The notes beneath the pieces are model-generated. The model saw only the letters and a list, made by a program, of their open reading frames with translations. It was not told the DNA's origin and did no database searches. From the NCBI RefSeq assembly GCF_017873415.1, contig NZ_JAGGKD010000001.1, positions 339,973-403,972 of the forward strand: DNA of 64,000 nucleotides. The letters are read 5' to 3'. The stretch comes from Methanolobus bombayensis (GTDB lineage Archaea > Halobacteriota > Methanosarcinia > Methanosarcinales > Methanosarcinaceae). Shown one piece after another: positions 8,488 to 17,869 of the stretch; positions within the stretch are counted from its first letter, which is position 1; each line of letters begins with the position of its first letter. The position numbers were made by a program, and so were the translations under genes.

Positions 8488-9486
8488 TCATTCTAATCTT
8501 GTTTTGATGTAGTTAGCTAAAAACTCTCCTACATCAGATGTAGTGCTCTTTCCTCCAAGGTCAGGAGTGCAAAGGCCCAGATTTAGGGCAGTATCTATAG
8601 CTTCTTCCAGAATTGTTGCTTCAGCCATGTTCTTGTTCCATTCAAGAAGCATTTTGAGACTGAGTATTGCAGCAAGAGGATTTGCGATATTCTTGCCTGC
8701 AATATCCGGTGCACTGCCGTGAACAGGCTCAAAGAAGGCATATTTTTCGCCAATGTTGGCGCTTGGCAGAAGACCAAGCCCACCCACAAGAGCTCCTGAC
8801 ATATCACTGAGAATATCTCCGAAAAGATTGGTGGTGACAATCACATCGTAGTTCCAGGGGTTCTTTATCAGGTTGTATGCAAAGGAATCCACCAGTTCAT
8901 CGCTATGTGTGACACCTGCATCAGTTGCAGACTGCCGGCATACATCAAGGAACAGTTTATCGGATTTCATCACATTGGATTTGTGGACTATTGTCAGTTT
9001 ATTGGTCCTGTTACTGGCAAGTTTGCTTGCGTAATCTGCAATCCTTTTCGAGCCTTTTTTTGTAACTACTCTTTTAGTGGTGGATATTTCTTCTCCTATC
9101 TCTTCAATCCCGGAATAAAGTCCCTCGGTATTTTCCCTGACGATAATGTAATTGAAATCAGTCCTGTCATGAATTCCCTTTACTGATAGAAGAGGGCGTA
9201 TTGGACGAACATTTGCATACATATCAAGTTCTTTCCGTATTGTAAGGAGCACGCTTTTGTAATTCGGATCAGGAGGTGTTGTCACCGCACCAAAAAGGAC
9301 ACAATCACAGTCTTTCAGTGCATCTATATCCTCTTCTGTGATTGCAGACCCTGTTCGTTCCCATCTGCCATAACCCAGTTCCATAGGTATTTTTTCCACG
9401 TCAAGTCCAAATGCGTCAAGAACTTCAAGGGCTGCAGGAATTACCTCTTTCCCAACTCCGTCTCCTTCTACAACTGCAAGTTTCAT
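8488..9486 (-). CDS. 3-isopropylmalate or homoisocitrate dehydrogenase (LeuB/AksF family)
   Basis: 332-aa beta-decarboxylating dehydrogenase. The N-terminal GDGVGKEV, the substrate-loop arginine in LLTIRKELDMYANVRP, the VRENTEGLYSG segment and the metal-binding TNLFGDILSDMSG are all present. The family oxidises 3-isopropylmalate (leucine), isocitrate or homoisocitrate (2-oxosuberate for coenzyme B). The VRENTEG phrase is shared by archaeal homoisocitrate/isocitrate-type members, and the linked small isomerase subunit has a YLRT loop, so AksF activity is a serious alternative to LeuB; the sequence does not decide. Last gene of a three-gene minus-strand operon (10871 to 8488). Confidence 0.85.
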   Translation of the reverse strand: MKLAVVEGDGVGKEVIPAALEVLDAFGLDVEKIPMELGYGRWERTGSAITEEDIDALKDCDCVLFGAVTTPPDPNYKSVLLTIRKELDMYANVRPIRPLLSVKGIHDRTDFNYIIVRENTEGLYSGIEEIGEEISTTKRVVTKKGSKRIADYASKLASNRTNKLTIVHKSNVMKSDKLFLDVCRQSATDAGVTHSDELVDSFAYNLIKNPWNYDVIVTTNLFGDILSDMSGALVGGLGLLPSANIGEKYAFFEPVHGSAPDIAGKNIANPLAAILSLKMLLEWNKNMAEATILEEAIDTALNLGLCTPDLGGKSTTSDVGEFLANYIKTRLE

Positions 9487-9510
9487 GTCAAATCCCCAAT
9501 CATTCCTTTA

Positions 9511-10380
9511 TTATAAATTGTCTTTCTTACCAGAAAGCTTTAGCTCCTGGACAAGATCCCTGATTGCCATTGTCACATCAAATTCCGAAGCACCCCAGTG
9601 TACAACTGCTCCTCTGATGCCACCTATGGTAACAATTCCTGAATTCTCTGCACGACAGCATCTTGTGATAAAAATCTTTGTGGGTTTGAATATATCTGAT
9701 TTGAAGGGACAGATATTCACAAACGAATATTTGATTCCCGGAAATCTGGACTCAAAAAGACTCTTTGAGATCTCACAACCCACCAGCAAAGCTCCATCCT
9801 CATCGATAACATCGCAATCCAGACATTTTCCTTTCAGTCCGGAAGAAGAACATGGGAATACAGTATTTTCTCCTTCAAATTGTCTAAGGTCTGTAAGATT
9901 CTCTGTGAACCGAATAGACAGATCTCCCCATACTCCACTTTTTTCTATTCTGCGAACAACACTTGCAAGCCAGGAAGGTTCAGGTGGAAAAATATCAACA
10001 ATCTCAATCTCAATAATCTCAGAAGGATCAGGTTTGTGTACGAATGTCAGATGTTTGTCTATCCCTGTAAATATGACCGTATTAATTTTTTCATTGCAGA
10101 TGTCTGCTGCTATATCTATGAGAAGCGCCCTATCTTTGATATTAAGTTCCTTCTCATAACGTATGATCTCTTCTCCGGAGGCTAGTTCTTTCAGGTTTGT
10201 AGCATCCCTGAGCAGTCCATCTCCCTGGTGTTCCACTTCAAAAAGTGAATAGGTTCCGTTTTCACAGTTTTCAACAATTAAGTATTTGGTAAGGAAGTAG
10301 ATTCGTCTGTCCTCACCGTCAGGCATATCTTTGCTGTGCCCGATGTATTTGTATTCATCCGGAAATATCATTTTAGACAT
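9511..10380 (-). CDS. Conserved protein of unknown function in a leuB/leuD-type operon
   Basis: 289 aa, no signal peptide or membrane segment. I recognise no catalytic motif. It has two Cys groups worth noting: CLDCDV with a nearby Cys upstream (about residues 177-190), and a later CCRAE (about 245), which could bind metal or form a redox site. It starts 2 bp after the stop of the leuD-like gene and ends 24 bp before the leuB-like gene, so it is very probably cotranscribed. Placement between the two suggests a role tied to 2-oxoacid chain metabolism or its control, but no function can be assigned. Confidence 0.7.
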   Translation of the reverse strand: MSKMIFPDEYKYIGHSKDMPDGEDRRIYFLTKYLIVENCENGTYSLFEVEHQGDGLLRDATNLKELASGEEIIRYEKELNIKDRALLIDIAADICNEKINTVIFTGIDKHLTFVHKPDPSEIIEIEIVDIFPPEPSWLASVVRRIEKSGVWGDLSIRFTENLTDLRQFEGENTVFPCSSSGLKGKCLDCDVIDEDGALLVGCEISKSLFESRFPGIKYSFVNICPFKSDIFKPTKIFITRCCRAENSGIVTIGGIRGAVVHWGASEFDVTMAIRDLVQELKLSGKKDNL

Positions 10381-10382
10381 AA

Positions 10383-10871
10383 TTATTGTTTGTTCTTCTG
10401 TGCTTTTCTGTGTGCTACAAGGCCACCATCAGTAAGAATCTCAAGCAGGAAGTCAGGAAGTTTGTTACCCTGGAAGACTTTGCCATTTACTTTCACGATT
10501 CCTTCTGGTAAATTAATCTCAACTTCGTCGCCTTCATTACACTGAACGTCTGCTTCCATTAATGGAAGACCTACATTAATGGCATTTCTGAAAAAGATTC
10601 TTCCAAATGACTTGGCGACTACACAGCCTACTCCTGCATATTTAAGTGCCAGAGCAGCTTGCTCTCTGGATGATCCACAACCAAAGTTGTCATCTGCAAC
10701 AATGATATCGCCTTTCTGTATTTTCTGAGAGAATCCAGGGTCGATCCCTTCCATGGCATGATCTGCAAAGACCTGCATGTCCTTTGTTCGCAGGTATTTT
10801 CCGGGAATTATTACATCGGTATCGATATCACTGCCGTATATCCATGCTTTTCCCTTGATTATATTGTCCAA
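10383..10871 (-). CDS. Isopropylmalate isomerase / homoaconitase small subunit (LeuD/AksE type)
   Basis: 162-aa swivelling domain of the aconitase superfamily, typical length for the archaeal stand-alone small subunit. It has the [16 protein letters not shown]-terminus and the [10 protein letters not shown] motif. The loop sequence YLRT is, as I recall from work on Methanocaldococcus, typical of the homoaconitase that also handles the longer coenzyme B intermediates, whereas leucine-specific isomerases have a hydrophobic YLVY-like loop. The partner large subunit is not in the window. The start is TTG (10869-10871) with an AAGGTGAT ribosome site upstream. First gene of the operon. Confidence 0.85.
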   Translation of the reverse strand: MDNIIKGKAWIYGSDIDTDVIIPGKYLRTKDMQVFADHAMEGIDPGFSQKIQKGDIIVADDNFGCGSSREQAALALKYAGVGCVVAKSFGRIFFRNAINVGLPLMEADVQCNEGDEVEINLPEGIVKVNGKVFQGNKLPDFLLEILTDGGLVAHRKAQKNKQ

Positions 10872-10961
10872 TATATCACCTTATGGCTAGCTTCTGCATG
10901 ATGTTATTTGTAGATGTCGGAAATGAAGTAAAAATGTAAAAAAGAGGAGAATGGGAAAGAA

Positions 10962-13421
10962 TTAAATTTCGATTACATTCCCATTCAAAACATCTGTTTC
11001 ACTAACACTGACCTGTTGTGTGGTGTCTCCATAACTTATCACATAAGGTCCTGTTGGCATGGTATCGAATTGTGTTTCTCCTTCAATAGGTCCTGTTGTT
11101 GAATAAGGGACTGTGAATGAGTAAGTTCCGTCAGATGTTGTGGTTTGAGTGTATGTGAACGTTCTCATCTGGCTGGTCAGTATTGTGTTGCTGATAGTCA
11201 CTGTCTCATTAGCAGGAGCTGTTCCGGTAATTGTGGCACCTTCAACGTATTCGAAGATTTTTACATAACCTGAATTTTCTTCTTCCAGGTTTCCACCAAA
11301 AAGAACGTTGTAGACATTCTTGTATCCTGTTTCCTGACTGTTTCCTATTGGTGATTCATGAACCATACGATATTGTTTCAGTCCGTTACCATCAAACATG
11401 TGGAGTCTTGCTTCCATCGAGTTAAAATATCTTTGTCCGGGAACATTCATGTATCCTGAATCGGTCTGCACCTGTACATAATAATCAGCAGTATCCAGTG
11501 TCCATGCTGTCATTGCATAGAATTTCCCAGTTGCCATTTCAACATCAGAGACTATATAGCGTGCCCCTGCTTTGTCAGGGTCTGGATGGACTGCTTCTAG
11601 GACTTCTGTGGCCTCTTCTTCAGATGGTGCTGTGAAGAAAGTTGATGCACCTGGTCTGTTCTCTTGTTCTATGCTATTTCTTCTTCCACCAATTCCCTGT
11701 TGGAATGGATTTGCATTTGGAATACGGTGTCCAATGACCTCTATCCAGTGTCCGTAGTCCCACCAGGACATCACACCGTATGCGGTTTCTGGGTATTGGT
11801 AGCTTTCGCCATCAGCAGGAATCTCATAGTTTTCATAGTAGTCAAGTCCTGGATCAGGAGTGTTATATCTTAACCATTGGGTTGCTTCTATCCAGTAACC
11901 ATTTGGTCCACCTGTCCCCTGATTTTGCTGCGTTGCAAGACTATAACTTGGATATACCATGATCAGCAATATGAATATGGCTGAGAGTATGTGCATGGCC
12001 TTAATGTTTTTAGCATTGAACGTTTTTGATTTGATACTGTCTATCAGGCTTTGCCAGCCGGCAAAATTCAGAATTTCAATACCTATCCATGCGCTGAGGA
12101 TTGCTGCATTTACTGAATAATAATATGCAAAACGGTTCTGCTGAAGCATTGCCCATATTATCATAAGTGTCCAGACTAAAAGGAATATTTTGTCTGGAGT
12201 ATTCTTCTGGGTGAATGCTTTGTAGATTAGTATTGCAAGTGCGATGAAAGAGATGTATCCAAGGGCGCCGAAGTTGTACCAGAGGGGTTGCAGGGAAAAC
12301 TGACCACCTATGGAGAGGAGAGGGGAGGCTTCTGCTACTGTTAGGCCGCCACCTGTACGCATGAAATAGCTGAATACGCTGGTGATCAGGGAGTACGCTG
12401 ATTCTGAGAAAAGTTTTGCTGCAAGGACCCCTATTATGAAAAGGGTAGCAATTGAAACAGGGAAGTAATAATTTTTAAGTCCTTTATGTTTTGAAACAAT
12501 AGATATCCCGGTTAATATCGGAAATGCTATGATACCTGCAAGAAGACCTTTAATGTATAGAGATTTTGTTCCTCCCAAGTAGGGTGTCATAAGTACCATT
12601 ATCAATGCAATAAAGAAGATGATCATTCCACTTATTGCGAGATAGTCCGTGCTTTTTCCATGCATATGATTAATAATATGCTGGACAGTAATGTAAACGC
12701 CAATTATAAATGAGAAGAATAATGCTCCTTTCCATGCGAGTGAGTAGGCTCCCAGGGCAATTCCTGTTAGAATAAGATAGGGAATTGCAGGTTTTATTGG
12801 ATTTAAATTCATTTCTTTCAAATCAGAAAAGGTAATTTTATTTTGATCTGCCTTTTTTATTGCCATTATGAGGAACATGGCCACTACAGTGCTAAGCAAT
12901 GTTTCTGCAATATGATGGTCATTGAACCCTATTATGGATCTTGAAAGAAACTGACCACAGGAAATTGCGATTAAAAAGGATGCTAACAAACCTGTCCTTT
13001 TATTGAATAACCATTTCCCAACAAAATATGTAGGAATTACAACAAGAGCTCCTAATATGGAAGGATAGTATGCACTTATTGTGTAAATGAGGTTTTGATC
13101 TGGATTTCCAACACCAAGTACCCATATTATTGTAGCAAGAACTAGGTCAAATAGTGGTGCAAATACCTGATCAGTGCCGTTTGGGAATTGTGTATATGCA
13201 TCAAACCACAACATATGTGGAAAGTTATGGATAATTGATTCTACATTTCGAAAGTGGTACCAAGGATCATTGCCACCGAATCTCACGAAAGTGTCAGATA
13301 TGAAAACACCGGCTTTAGGAACTGTTCGGATGTAAAATGCTATTAGAAAGGATATTACCACACCTATCAGGTATGGTAAACCGTTTTTAATATCAAATGA
13401 TTTTTTTTTCTCGTCTTCCAT
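10962..13421 (-). CDS. aglB: Oligosaccharyltransferase AglB (STT3 family)
   Basis: 819 aa. The N-terminal ~480 residues hold about 12-13 membrane helices, with the first external loop carrying the STT3-type GGNDPWYHFRNVE. The soluble C-terminal domain contains the signature MSWWDYGHWI (WWDYG at about residues 552-556), which binds the Asn-X-Ser/Thr acceptor. AglB moves the lipid-linked glycan to S-layer proteins and archaellins on the outer face of the membrane. A C-terminal beta-rich region (about 730-819) resembles an added carboxypeptidase-regulatory-like fold. It sits at the edge of the glycan island, transcribed away from it. An ACTAATTAGT palindrome lies upstream at 13481-13490. Confidence 0.95.
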   Translation of the reverse strand: MEDEKKKSFDIKNGLPYLIGVVISFLIAFYIRTVPKAGVFISDTFVRFGGNDPWYHFRNVESIIHNFPHMLWFDAYTQFPNGTDQVFAPLFDLVLATIIWVLGVGNPDQNLIYTISAYYPSILGALVVIPTYFVGKWLFNKRTGLLASFLIAISCGQFLSRSIIGFNDHHIAETLLSTVVAMFLIMAIKKADQNKITFSDLKEMNLNPIKPAIPYLILTGIALGAYSLAWKGALFFSFIIGVYITVQHIINHMHGKSTDYLAISGMIIFFIALIMVLMTPYLGGTKSLYIKGLLAGIIAFPILTGISIVSKHKGLKNYYFPVSIATLFIIGVLAAKLFSESAYSLITSVFSYFMRTGGGLTVAEASPLLSIGGQFSLQPLWYNFGALGYISFIALAILIYKAFTQKNTPDKIFLLVWTLMIIWAMLQQNRFAYYYSVNAAILSAWIGIEILNFAGWQSLIDSIKSKTFNAKNIKAMHILSAIFILLIMVYPSYSLATQQNQGTGGPNGYWIEATQWLRYNTPDPGLDYYENYEIPADGESYQYPETAYGVMSWWDYGHWIEVIGHRIPNANPFQQGIGGRRNSIEQENRPGASTFFTAPSEEEATEVLEAVHPDPDKAGARYIVSDVEMATGKFYAMTAWTLDTADYYVQVQTDSGYMNVPGQRYFNSMEARLHMFDGNGLKQYRMVHESPIGNSQETGYKNVYNVLFGGNLEEENSGYVKIFEYVEGATITGTAPANETVTISNTILTSQMRTFTYTQTTTSDGTYSFTVPYSTTGPIEGETQFDTMPTGPYVISYGDTTQQVSVSETDVLNGNVIEI

Positions 13422-13662
13422 TATTATTCCCCTGCTAAATTAGTATTATTTTAATGATTGCTAAATATATTGTAGCGCAGACTAATTAGTGTCTCTGATA
13501 AATATAGATATTGTAGGTGGTAGCTCATATCCGGTTGATAGTAACCCCCAGTTTGACAGTTTCCACTCTTTCCCAAAGAGAATGTCTTCTCTTTGAACCC
13601 AAAATTTTCGTTTTTTTGTCAGGAAAACCTATTCGACAGTTTAAATAATTTCAGCTAAGTTG

Positions 13663-14379
13663 CTACGATTTTGTCCATTTTTGCCTTAAAATCAGTGAAT
13701 TTATGTCATCAAAATTGGCGAAAATATACTTTTTTACCTGACTTTTCATGAAATCGACGGTTACTGTCAAATTCAATAAGCTATTTTTAATGAATTTTGT
13801 AGACATATGTTTGAGTTCATCGAACTCATATCGCATCAGCGATATGAAGAGTTGCGCAATGAACCCAATGATCACGGCACCATAAATGCTAGCATCCGTC
13901 CTCACTCGTAATGGTTTAATCTCAATTTCATTCTTCAGAGAATGCATTATTTTCTCGATACTATCCTTTTTTCTGTATGTTTGGAGAGCTTCTTTTAGTG
14001 TCAAATTCTTGCTCGATCTCAAACAGAAAAATCCTTCTCGACCCGTAATTAATTTCTCTTCAAGAAGTTTGATAGCTTCTTCTTCATCAAGTTCATGAGT
14101 TTTGTCTGCAAAGAATAACTCACATCAACAAGGACATTATTAATCCTGAATCTTTTTGGAAGTTTCTTGTTCTTATCGATTGATTCTTGTATTGCCCTTG
14201 CTTACCCTAGTTGTCTCATTATTTTTCTTGCCTTAGAATCAAGTTGCTCTTTCTGAAGTTTCCTTGAAAAATAGAAGTAATTGACACTATTTGGTTTAAC
14301 GATCTTAAGGCCGTATATTCCATTTTCAGTATCTATTAACTCAGGCGAAGATTCCCAGAATGTTGCTATTTTCTTATCG
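13663..14379 (-). pseudogene. Decayed IS1634-type transposase, truncated at its 5' end
   Basis: Reading the minus strand gives recognisable IS1634/IS4-type transposase text in pieces: YFYFSRKLQKEQLDSKARK, then an in-frame stop near 14210, then a frameshift near 14110 into HELDEEEAIKLLEEKLIT and GREGFFCLRSS, ending in the open segment 14022-13663 with YRKKDSIEKIMHSLKNEIE and SIYGAVIIGFIAQLFISL. The N-terminal half, including the first catalytic Asp, is missing. The pseudogene stops exactly at the left terminal repeat of the complete IS at 14380, and its missing part is not found beyond the right end, so the insertion was followed by deletion or happened in an already truncated copy. Confidence 0.8.
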
Positions 14380-14402
14380 TCAAATTGAGATTATCAAATT
14401 AG
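14380..14402 (+). repeat. Left terminal inverted repeat of the IS
   Basis: 23-bp repeat that pairs with 15650-15672 with 3 mismatches; it marks the end of the element and the break point of the older transposase pseudogene. Confidence 0.75.
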
Positions 14403-14441
14403 TTCATAATTCCCTCCATTCTAATTTGATGAGTATTTTTC

Positions 14442-15560
14442 TTAAAAATATCTAGCTAAGTCAACCTTTTCAATTTTATTTTGTAAATTTGTCAGTGTCA
14501 TAAACTGGTATGCCACAAATCTTACTATTGAATAGAGTTCCCTGCTCTTCTTCTGTATTTCCCTCACATCAAAAGTTACTCTACCTTTGATGTGTCTATT
14601 TGATCTTTCAATAGGTTGTCTCGTCTTAATTTTCTCTTCAAACTTTTCATCCATCATCATTCTGTTTCTCAGATACATACCTACTTGTTTTCGCCTTCTG
14701 TTTTCATATAGTAATTCCAGTTTTTTTGCTAATGGCATATGTATCGAACCGCCTTTTTTCCACAGCTTGTTGACCCAGTGGTTAATTCTTTCAATTGTTC
14801 CTTCTATGTTAATTACTGCATTACATTTGGGTGGGATTGTTGGTTTCACTTTCAAGTGATACCATATATCAGCATGATTTTCAAATGAATCATATCCAGA
14901 ATCCAAAGCATAAAAATCAATGTCGATGTTGAACTTCTCTAAGAAGTTAATATGCTTATCTAGTTCAGGAGAATCACTGGCCAATCCATTTGTATACATC
15001 ATGTACAATGGAAAAACTCCTATCAATGTGATGTGAGCTTTGTCCATTTTGCATCCATAGTGAGGATTATAATCACTATGTTTGTCATATCTGGAAGCTT
15101 CAAGAGGTGTAGAATCGGTTTTCAGATCTCTGGCTTTAGTTAGTTTGATGATCCTCTCAGCTATCATTCCCATAATATATTGAAATCCTTTCTTTCCTAA
15201 CCTGTATTTTACAAAATGGTGAAGTGTTGCTCCTGTAGGTAGTGCAATATCCCCATGTTCATCAACAAAATGAAGAAGCAGAGCTTCTTCATTTGAAAGA
15301 GATGAGATTGTTTTGTTGAATGAAAGATTTCTGAAACATTTGACAATAGTGAGTTTTATCATAGAAGAAATACGATATTTGAAATGCCAGTCTTTATTGG
15401 AATAATGGTTATTTTCAACATGCTGTGCGATGTCGTCAATATTAAGAAAATGTAGTAAGCGGCAAACTGATACATTCTCTTTACCAATATCGTTTCGAAT
15501 GGAGTCCTCAAAGAGGACTCCTTTATAAACAGTATAAATATCCTCCATGAGACTGGCCAA
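14442..15560 (-). CDS. DDE transposase of the insertion sequence
   Basis: 372 aa, apparently intact. Candidate catalytic acids are Asp in KTDSTPLEASRYD, Asp in YALDSGYDSF and Glu in RQPIERSNRHIKGR, spaced as in IS4/IS5-group DDE enzymes. The C-terminal ERSNRHIKG plus a following helix is common in transposases of Methanosarcina elements. I cannot name the IS family with certainty (IS5/ISNCY-like). The gene fills most of the element between its terminal repeats. Because the frame is complete and both repeats are present, the element may still be active. Confidence 0.85.
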   Translation of the reverse strand: MASLMEDIYTVYKGVLFEDSIRNDIGKENVSVCRLLHFLNIDDIAQHVENNHYSNKDWHFKYRISSMIKLTIVKCFRNLSFNKTISSLSNEEALLLHFVDEHGDIALPTGATLHHFVKYRLGKKGFQYIMGMIAERIIKLTKARDLKTDSTPLEASRYDKHSDYNPHYGCKMDKAHITLIGVFPLYMMYTNGLASDSPELDKHINFLEKFNIDIDFYALDSGYDSFENHADIWYHLKVKPTIPPKCNAVINIEGTIERINHWVNKLWKKGGSIHMPLAKKLELLYENRRRKQVGMYLRNRMMMDEKFEEKIKTRQPIERSNRHIKGRVTFDVREIQKKSRELYSIVRFVAYQFMTLTNLQNKIEKVDLARYF

Positions 15561-15649
15561 ATTTATACTATTTATAGTTTTGGAGGGAGTGACGCTATTT
15601 TTTTGGGTAGGTCTTGTTGAAAAAAGAGATAGGTTTTTAAATCAAAATT

Positions 15650-15672
15650 CTAATTTGATGGTCTCAAATTGA
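15650..15672 (-). repeat. Right terminal inverted repeat of the IS
   Basis: 23-bp sequence whose reverse complement matches the left end at 14380-14402 in 20 positions. Confidence 0.75.
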
Positions 15673-15805
15673 ATTTTCTATTTATTACATAATATTAAAT
15701 ACCTGTAATTTACTCTATAACATAAGTATTTATGATGAAATCCATAGGCATATCTAATGCTTTTAAATCTAAATTCATATTCCCAAAAAACAAATTATTC
15801 AATCA

Positions 15806-17743
15806 ATGATCATCATGGTTACTGACAGAACTTTAGTTCTTTGTGAAAAAGACTCTTTAAATATAATGAATAAAGTAATAAAAAAAACAGACAAAGTTTT
15901 GATTGTTTGCCTTGATCATGACATCCATAAAATGCTTTTATCAAAAAATATTGAGCATAAAAATATTTGGGATTATTCATTGAGTGAATCAAGTGATATT
16001 GATATTTTGACTTGGTTCAAACAGTGGGCTGATAAACCTATTTTTGGGAACAGCACTATTAAGGAAATTTTTGACTATAAAGGAATTTCTTTATGGTGGT
16101 TTTTAGAAATTGGTATTTTTGACTCTTATAAAGGTTTGAACAATCCCGTTTCGGTAAAAAAGCTTCTTGAAAAATTAGAACTTTTAGATTTAATTCTAAA
16201 AATAGAAAAACCTCAACATGTGATTCATCTAAATACGTTTAACCCGCACAATTTTTATTATTCTGAAATATGTTCTATTTTGGGTTGTGATTCCAAGCAT
16301 ATCAAAAACAAAAAAATACTCCTTAGCAGTTTTTTTTGGTCTGGTTTATTTCCTACTTTCCTCCGATTTTTTGTAATTTTTCGTTTTTTTGCAAGAAAAA
16401 TTGCTTCATCTTTGCTTTATTCTCGATATAAAAAAAGACAGATGTCTCCTTTCAACAAAAACTATGTTATCATATCGTTGACATCAAACTGGAGAAATAA
16501 AAAGGATTTCATATTTGAATCGCTGATTCATAGAATTAACAAAAAAAATAAGGTTACAAGGATTGATTTTCCTGTTTTTTCGTTGATAGGATTAAAAAAT
16601 ATACTTGAAATGAAGCAATTGAAATATCATAATATCTTTTTTAGAATTGCAGAAGGATATGATATAAATTTTGGAGAATTGTTAGCAGCGACAAAGAATT
16701 TACAAAGGTCGTATGAAAAACTAAAAAATACGGATGTCTATTATAAATCCTACAATATTACAAAACTATTCTATAAACAGATGGATTTTCATATATATTC
16801 TTATGGCCTTCAAAACTCTATTTATTTTATCGAAACTGTTTTAGAGATAATATATAAGGAAAGTCCTGAGTGTTTAATTCTTATTGATGAGTACAATCCA
16901 ATTGGAAGAGCTGTTATTATTGGTGGAAAACTTTCAGGAGTCCGAACGATAGCTTTGCAACATGGAGCAATATCAAAAAACAGGCCAAGTTATGTTCATT
17001 TTCAAAGTGAAGTCTCAAAAAAAGGTGAATATCATACTCCCTATTATCCATTGGCTGATATAACAGCTGTATTTGGTCCATATTATCTGAATTTGTTGGA
17101 AGAGATCGGAAATTATCCTCCTGATTCTTTAAGTGTGACAGGTTCTATTAAATATGATCTTGTTCCTGAAAAATTAAAGTATTTAAATAAAAACAAAACA
17201 TTATCTGAAATTGGTTTGGACTTAAACAAAAGGACAATTTTGTATACTTCGCAACCTATTGACCCTGAAGAAAATAAAAAAATATTTATGGGGCTGGTTA
17301 AGGCAATTTCCGAGCTTCCTGATAGTCAATTGATAATAAAATTGCATCCAGCTGAAACAAGCATAAGTAAAGAATTAATTTCCAATATAGATGGAAAAAT
17401 AAAGGTCCTTCAAAAAATTGACATTTATGAAATAATAAATTCATGTGACATCATGATGACAGCATTTTCCACAACTGCGCTTGAAGCCATGATTCTCCAT
17501 AAGCCCGTAATTACTATTAATTTTACTGGAAAGGAAGACATGATGCCATATGCTGCAAGCGGAGCAGCTATTGGTGTTTATTCTGAAGAAGAGTTAGTTC
17601 CTGCAATCCTTTCTATTTTTGAAAATGAAAGTGTAAGGAGTTCATTAGACAAAAATGCAGAGATATTTGTTTATGAACATTTGTATAAGATGGATGGTGA
17701 AGCTACAACAAGAGTACTTAACATCATTGAGAATTCAGGATAA
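15806..17743 (+). CDS. Putative GT-B glycosyltransferase (surface carbohydrate, CDP-glycerol/epimerase-like C-terminus)
   Basis: 645 aa. The N-terminal half includes LWWFLEIGIFD, seen in large capsule-type transferases. The C-terminal half has GT-B-like features: LQHGAISKNRP, a TVFGPYY-like strand, a KLHPAE motif (about residue 513) and CDIMMTAFSTTALEAMI with KPVITINF. The C-terminal ~330 residues are clearly related to the protein at 23836-24990. Starts at 15806 or at a second ATG at 15815 are both possible. It precedes the legionaminate genes, so transfer of CMP-legionaminic acid is a plausible role, but this is inference. No membrane helix apart from a short hydrophobic stretch around residues 175-200. 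Confidence 0.7.
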   Translation: MIIMVTDRTLVLCEKDSLNIMNKVIKKTDKVLIVCLDHDIHKMLLSKNIEHKNIWDYSLSESSDIDILTWFKQWADKPIFGNSTIKEIFDYKGISLWWFLEIGIFDSYKGLNNPVSVKKLLEKLELLDLILKIEKPQHVIHLNTFNPHNFYYSEICSILGCDSKHIKNKKILLSSFFWSGLFPTFLRFFVIFRFFARKIASSLLYSRYKKRQMSPFNKNYVIISLTSNWRNKKDFIFESLIHRINKKNKVTRIDFPVFSLIGLKNILEMKQLKYHNIFFRIAEGYDINFGELLAATKNLQRSYEKLKNTDVYYKSYNITKLFYKQMDFHIYSYGLQNSIYFIETVLEIIYKESPECLILIDEYNPIGRAVIIGGKLSGVRTIALQHGAISKNRPSYVHFQSEVSKKGEYHTPYYPLADITAVFGPYYLNLLEEIGNYPPDSLSVTGSIKYDLVPEKLKYLNKNKTLSEIGLDLNKRTILYTSQPIDPEENKKIFMGLVKAISELPDSQLIIKLHPAETSISKELISNIDGKIKVLQKIDIYEIINSCDIMMTAFSTTALEAMILHKPVITINFTGKEDMMPYAASGAAIGVYSEEELVPAILSIFENESVRSSLDKNAEIFVYEHLYKMDGEATTRVLNIIENSG

Positions 17744-17836
17744 TTGAATTTCTATTTTGTGCCAGATTGAATATATAAAATCACTTCTTTATTTATAGGA
17801 TGCACATCTACAATTAATCTAATTACAATACTATAT

Positions 17837-17845
17837 GTATATAAG
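17837..17845 (+). promoter_or_regulatory. TATA box before the CMP-legionaminate synthetase gene
   Basis: GTATATAAG lies about 30 bp before the ATG at 17870. With an archaeal start about 25 bp downstream the transcript would be leaderless or nearly so, which fits the absence of a ribosome site before that ATG. It would drive the legionaminate cassette. Confidence 0.5.
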
Positions 17846-17869
17846 TGACTATAATTATGGTAATAGTGT

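Larger units (their letters stand above)
14380..15672 (-). mobile_element. Complete insertion sequence, about 1.29 kb, with terminal inverted repeats
   Basis: The ends carry matching inverted repeats: 14380-14402 (TCAAATTGAGATTATCAAAT then TAG) and 15650-15672, whose reverse complement reads TCAATTTGAGACCATCAAAT then TAG; 20 of 23 bases agree. The only gene inside is an intact DDE transposase. A 7-bp repeat ATTTTCT occurs at 14368-14374 and 15673-15679, but on the left it is 5 bp away from the repeat, so it may be chance rather than a target duplication. The element cuts into the older transposase remnant. Confidence 0.8.

Noticed and set aside
14368..15679. ATTTTCT direct repeat as target-site duplication of the IS
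   Set aside because: On the left it is separated from the terminal repeat by 5 bp while on the right it is adjacent; in AT-rich sequence a 7-bp match can be chance.
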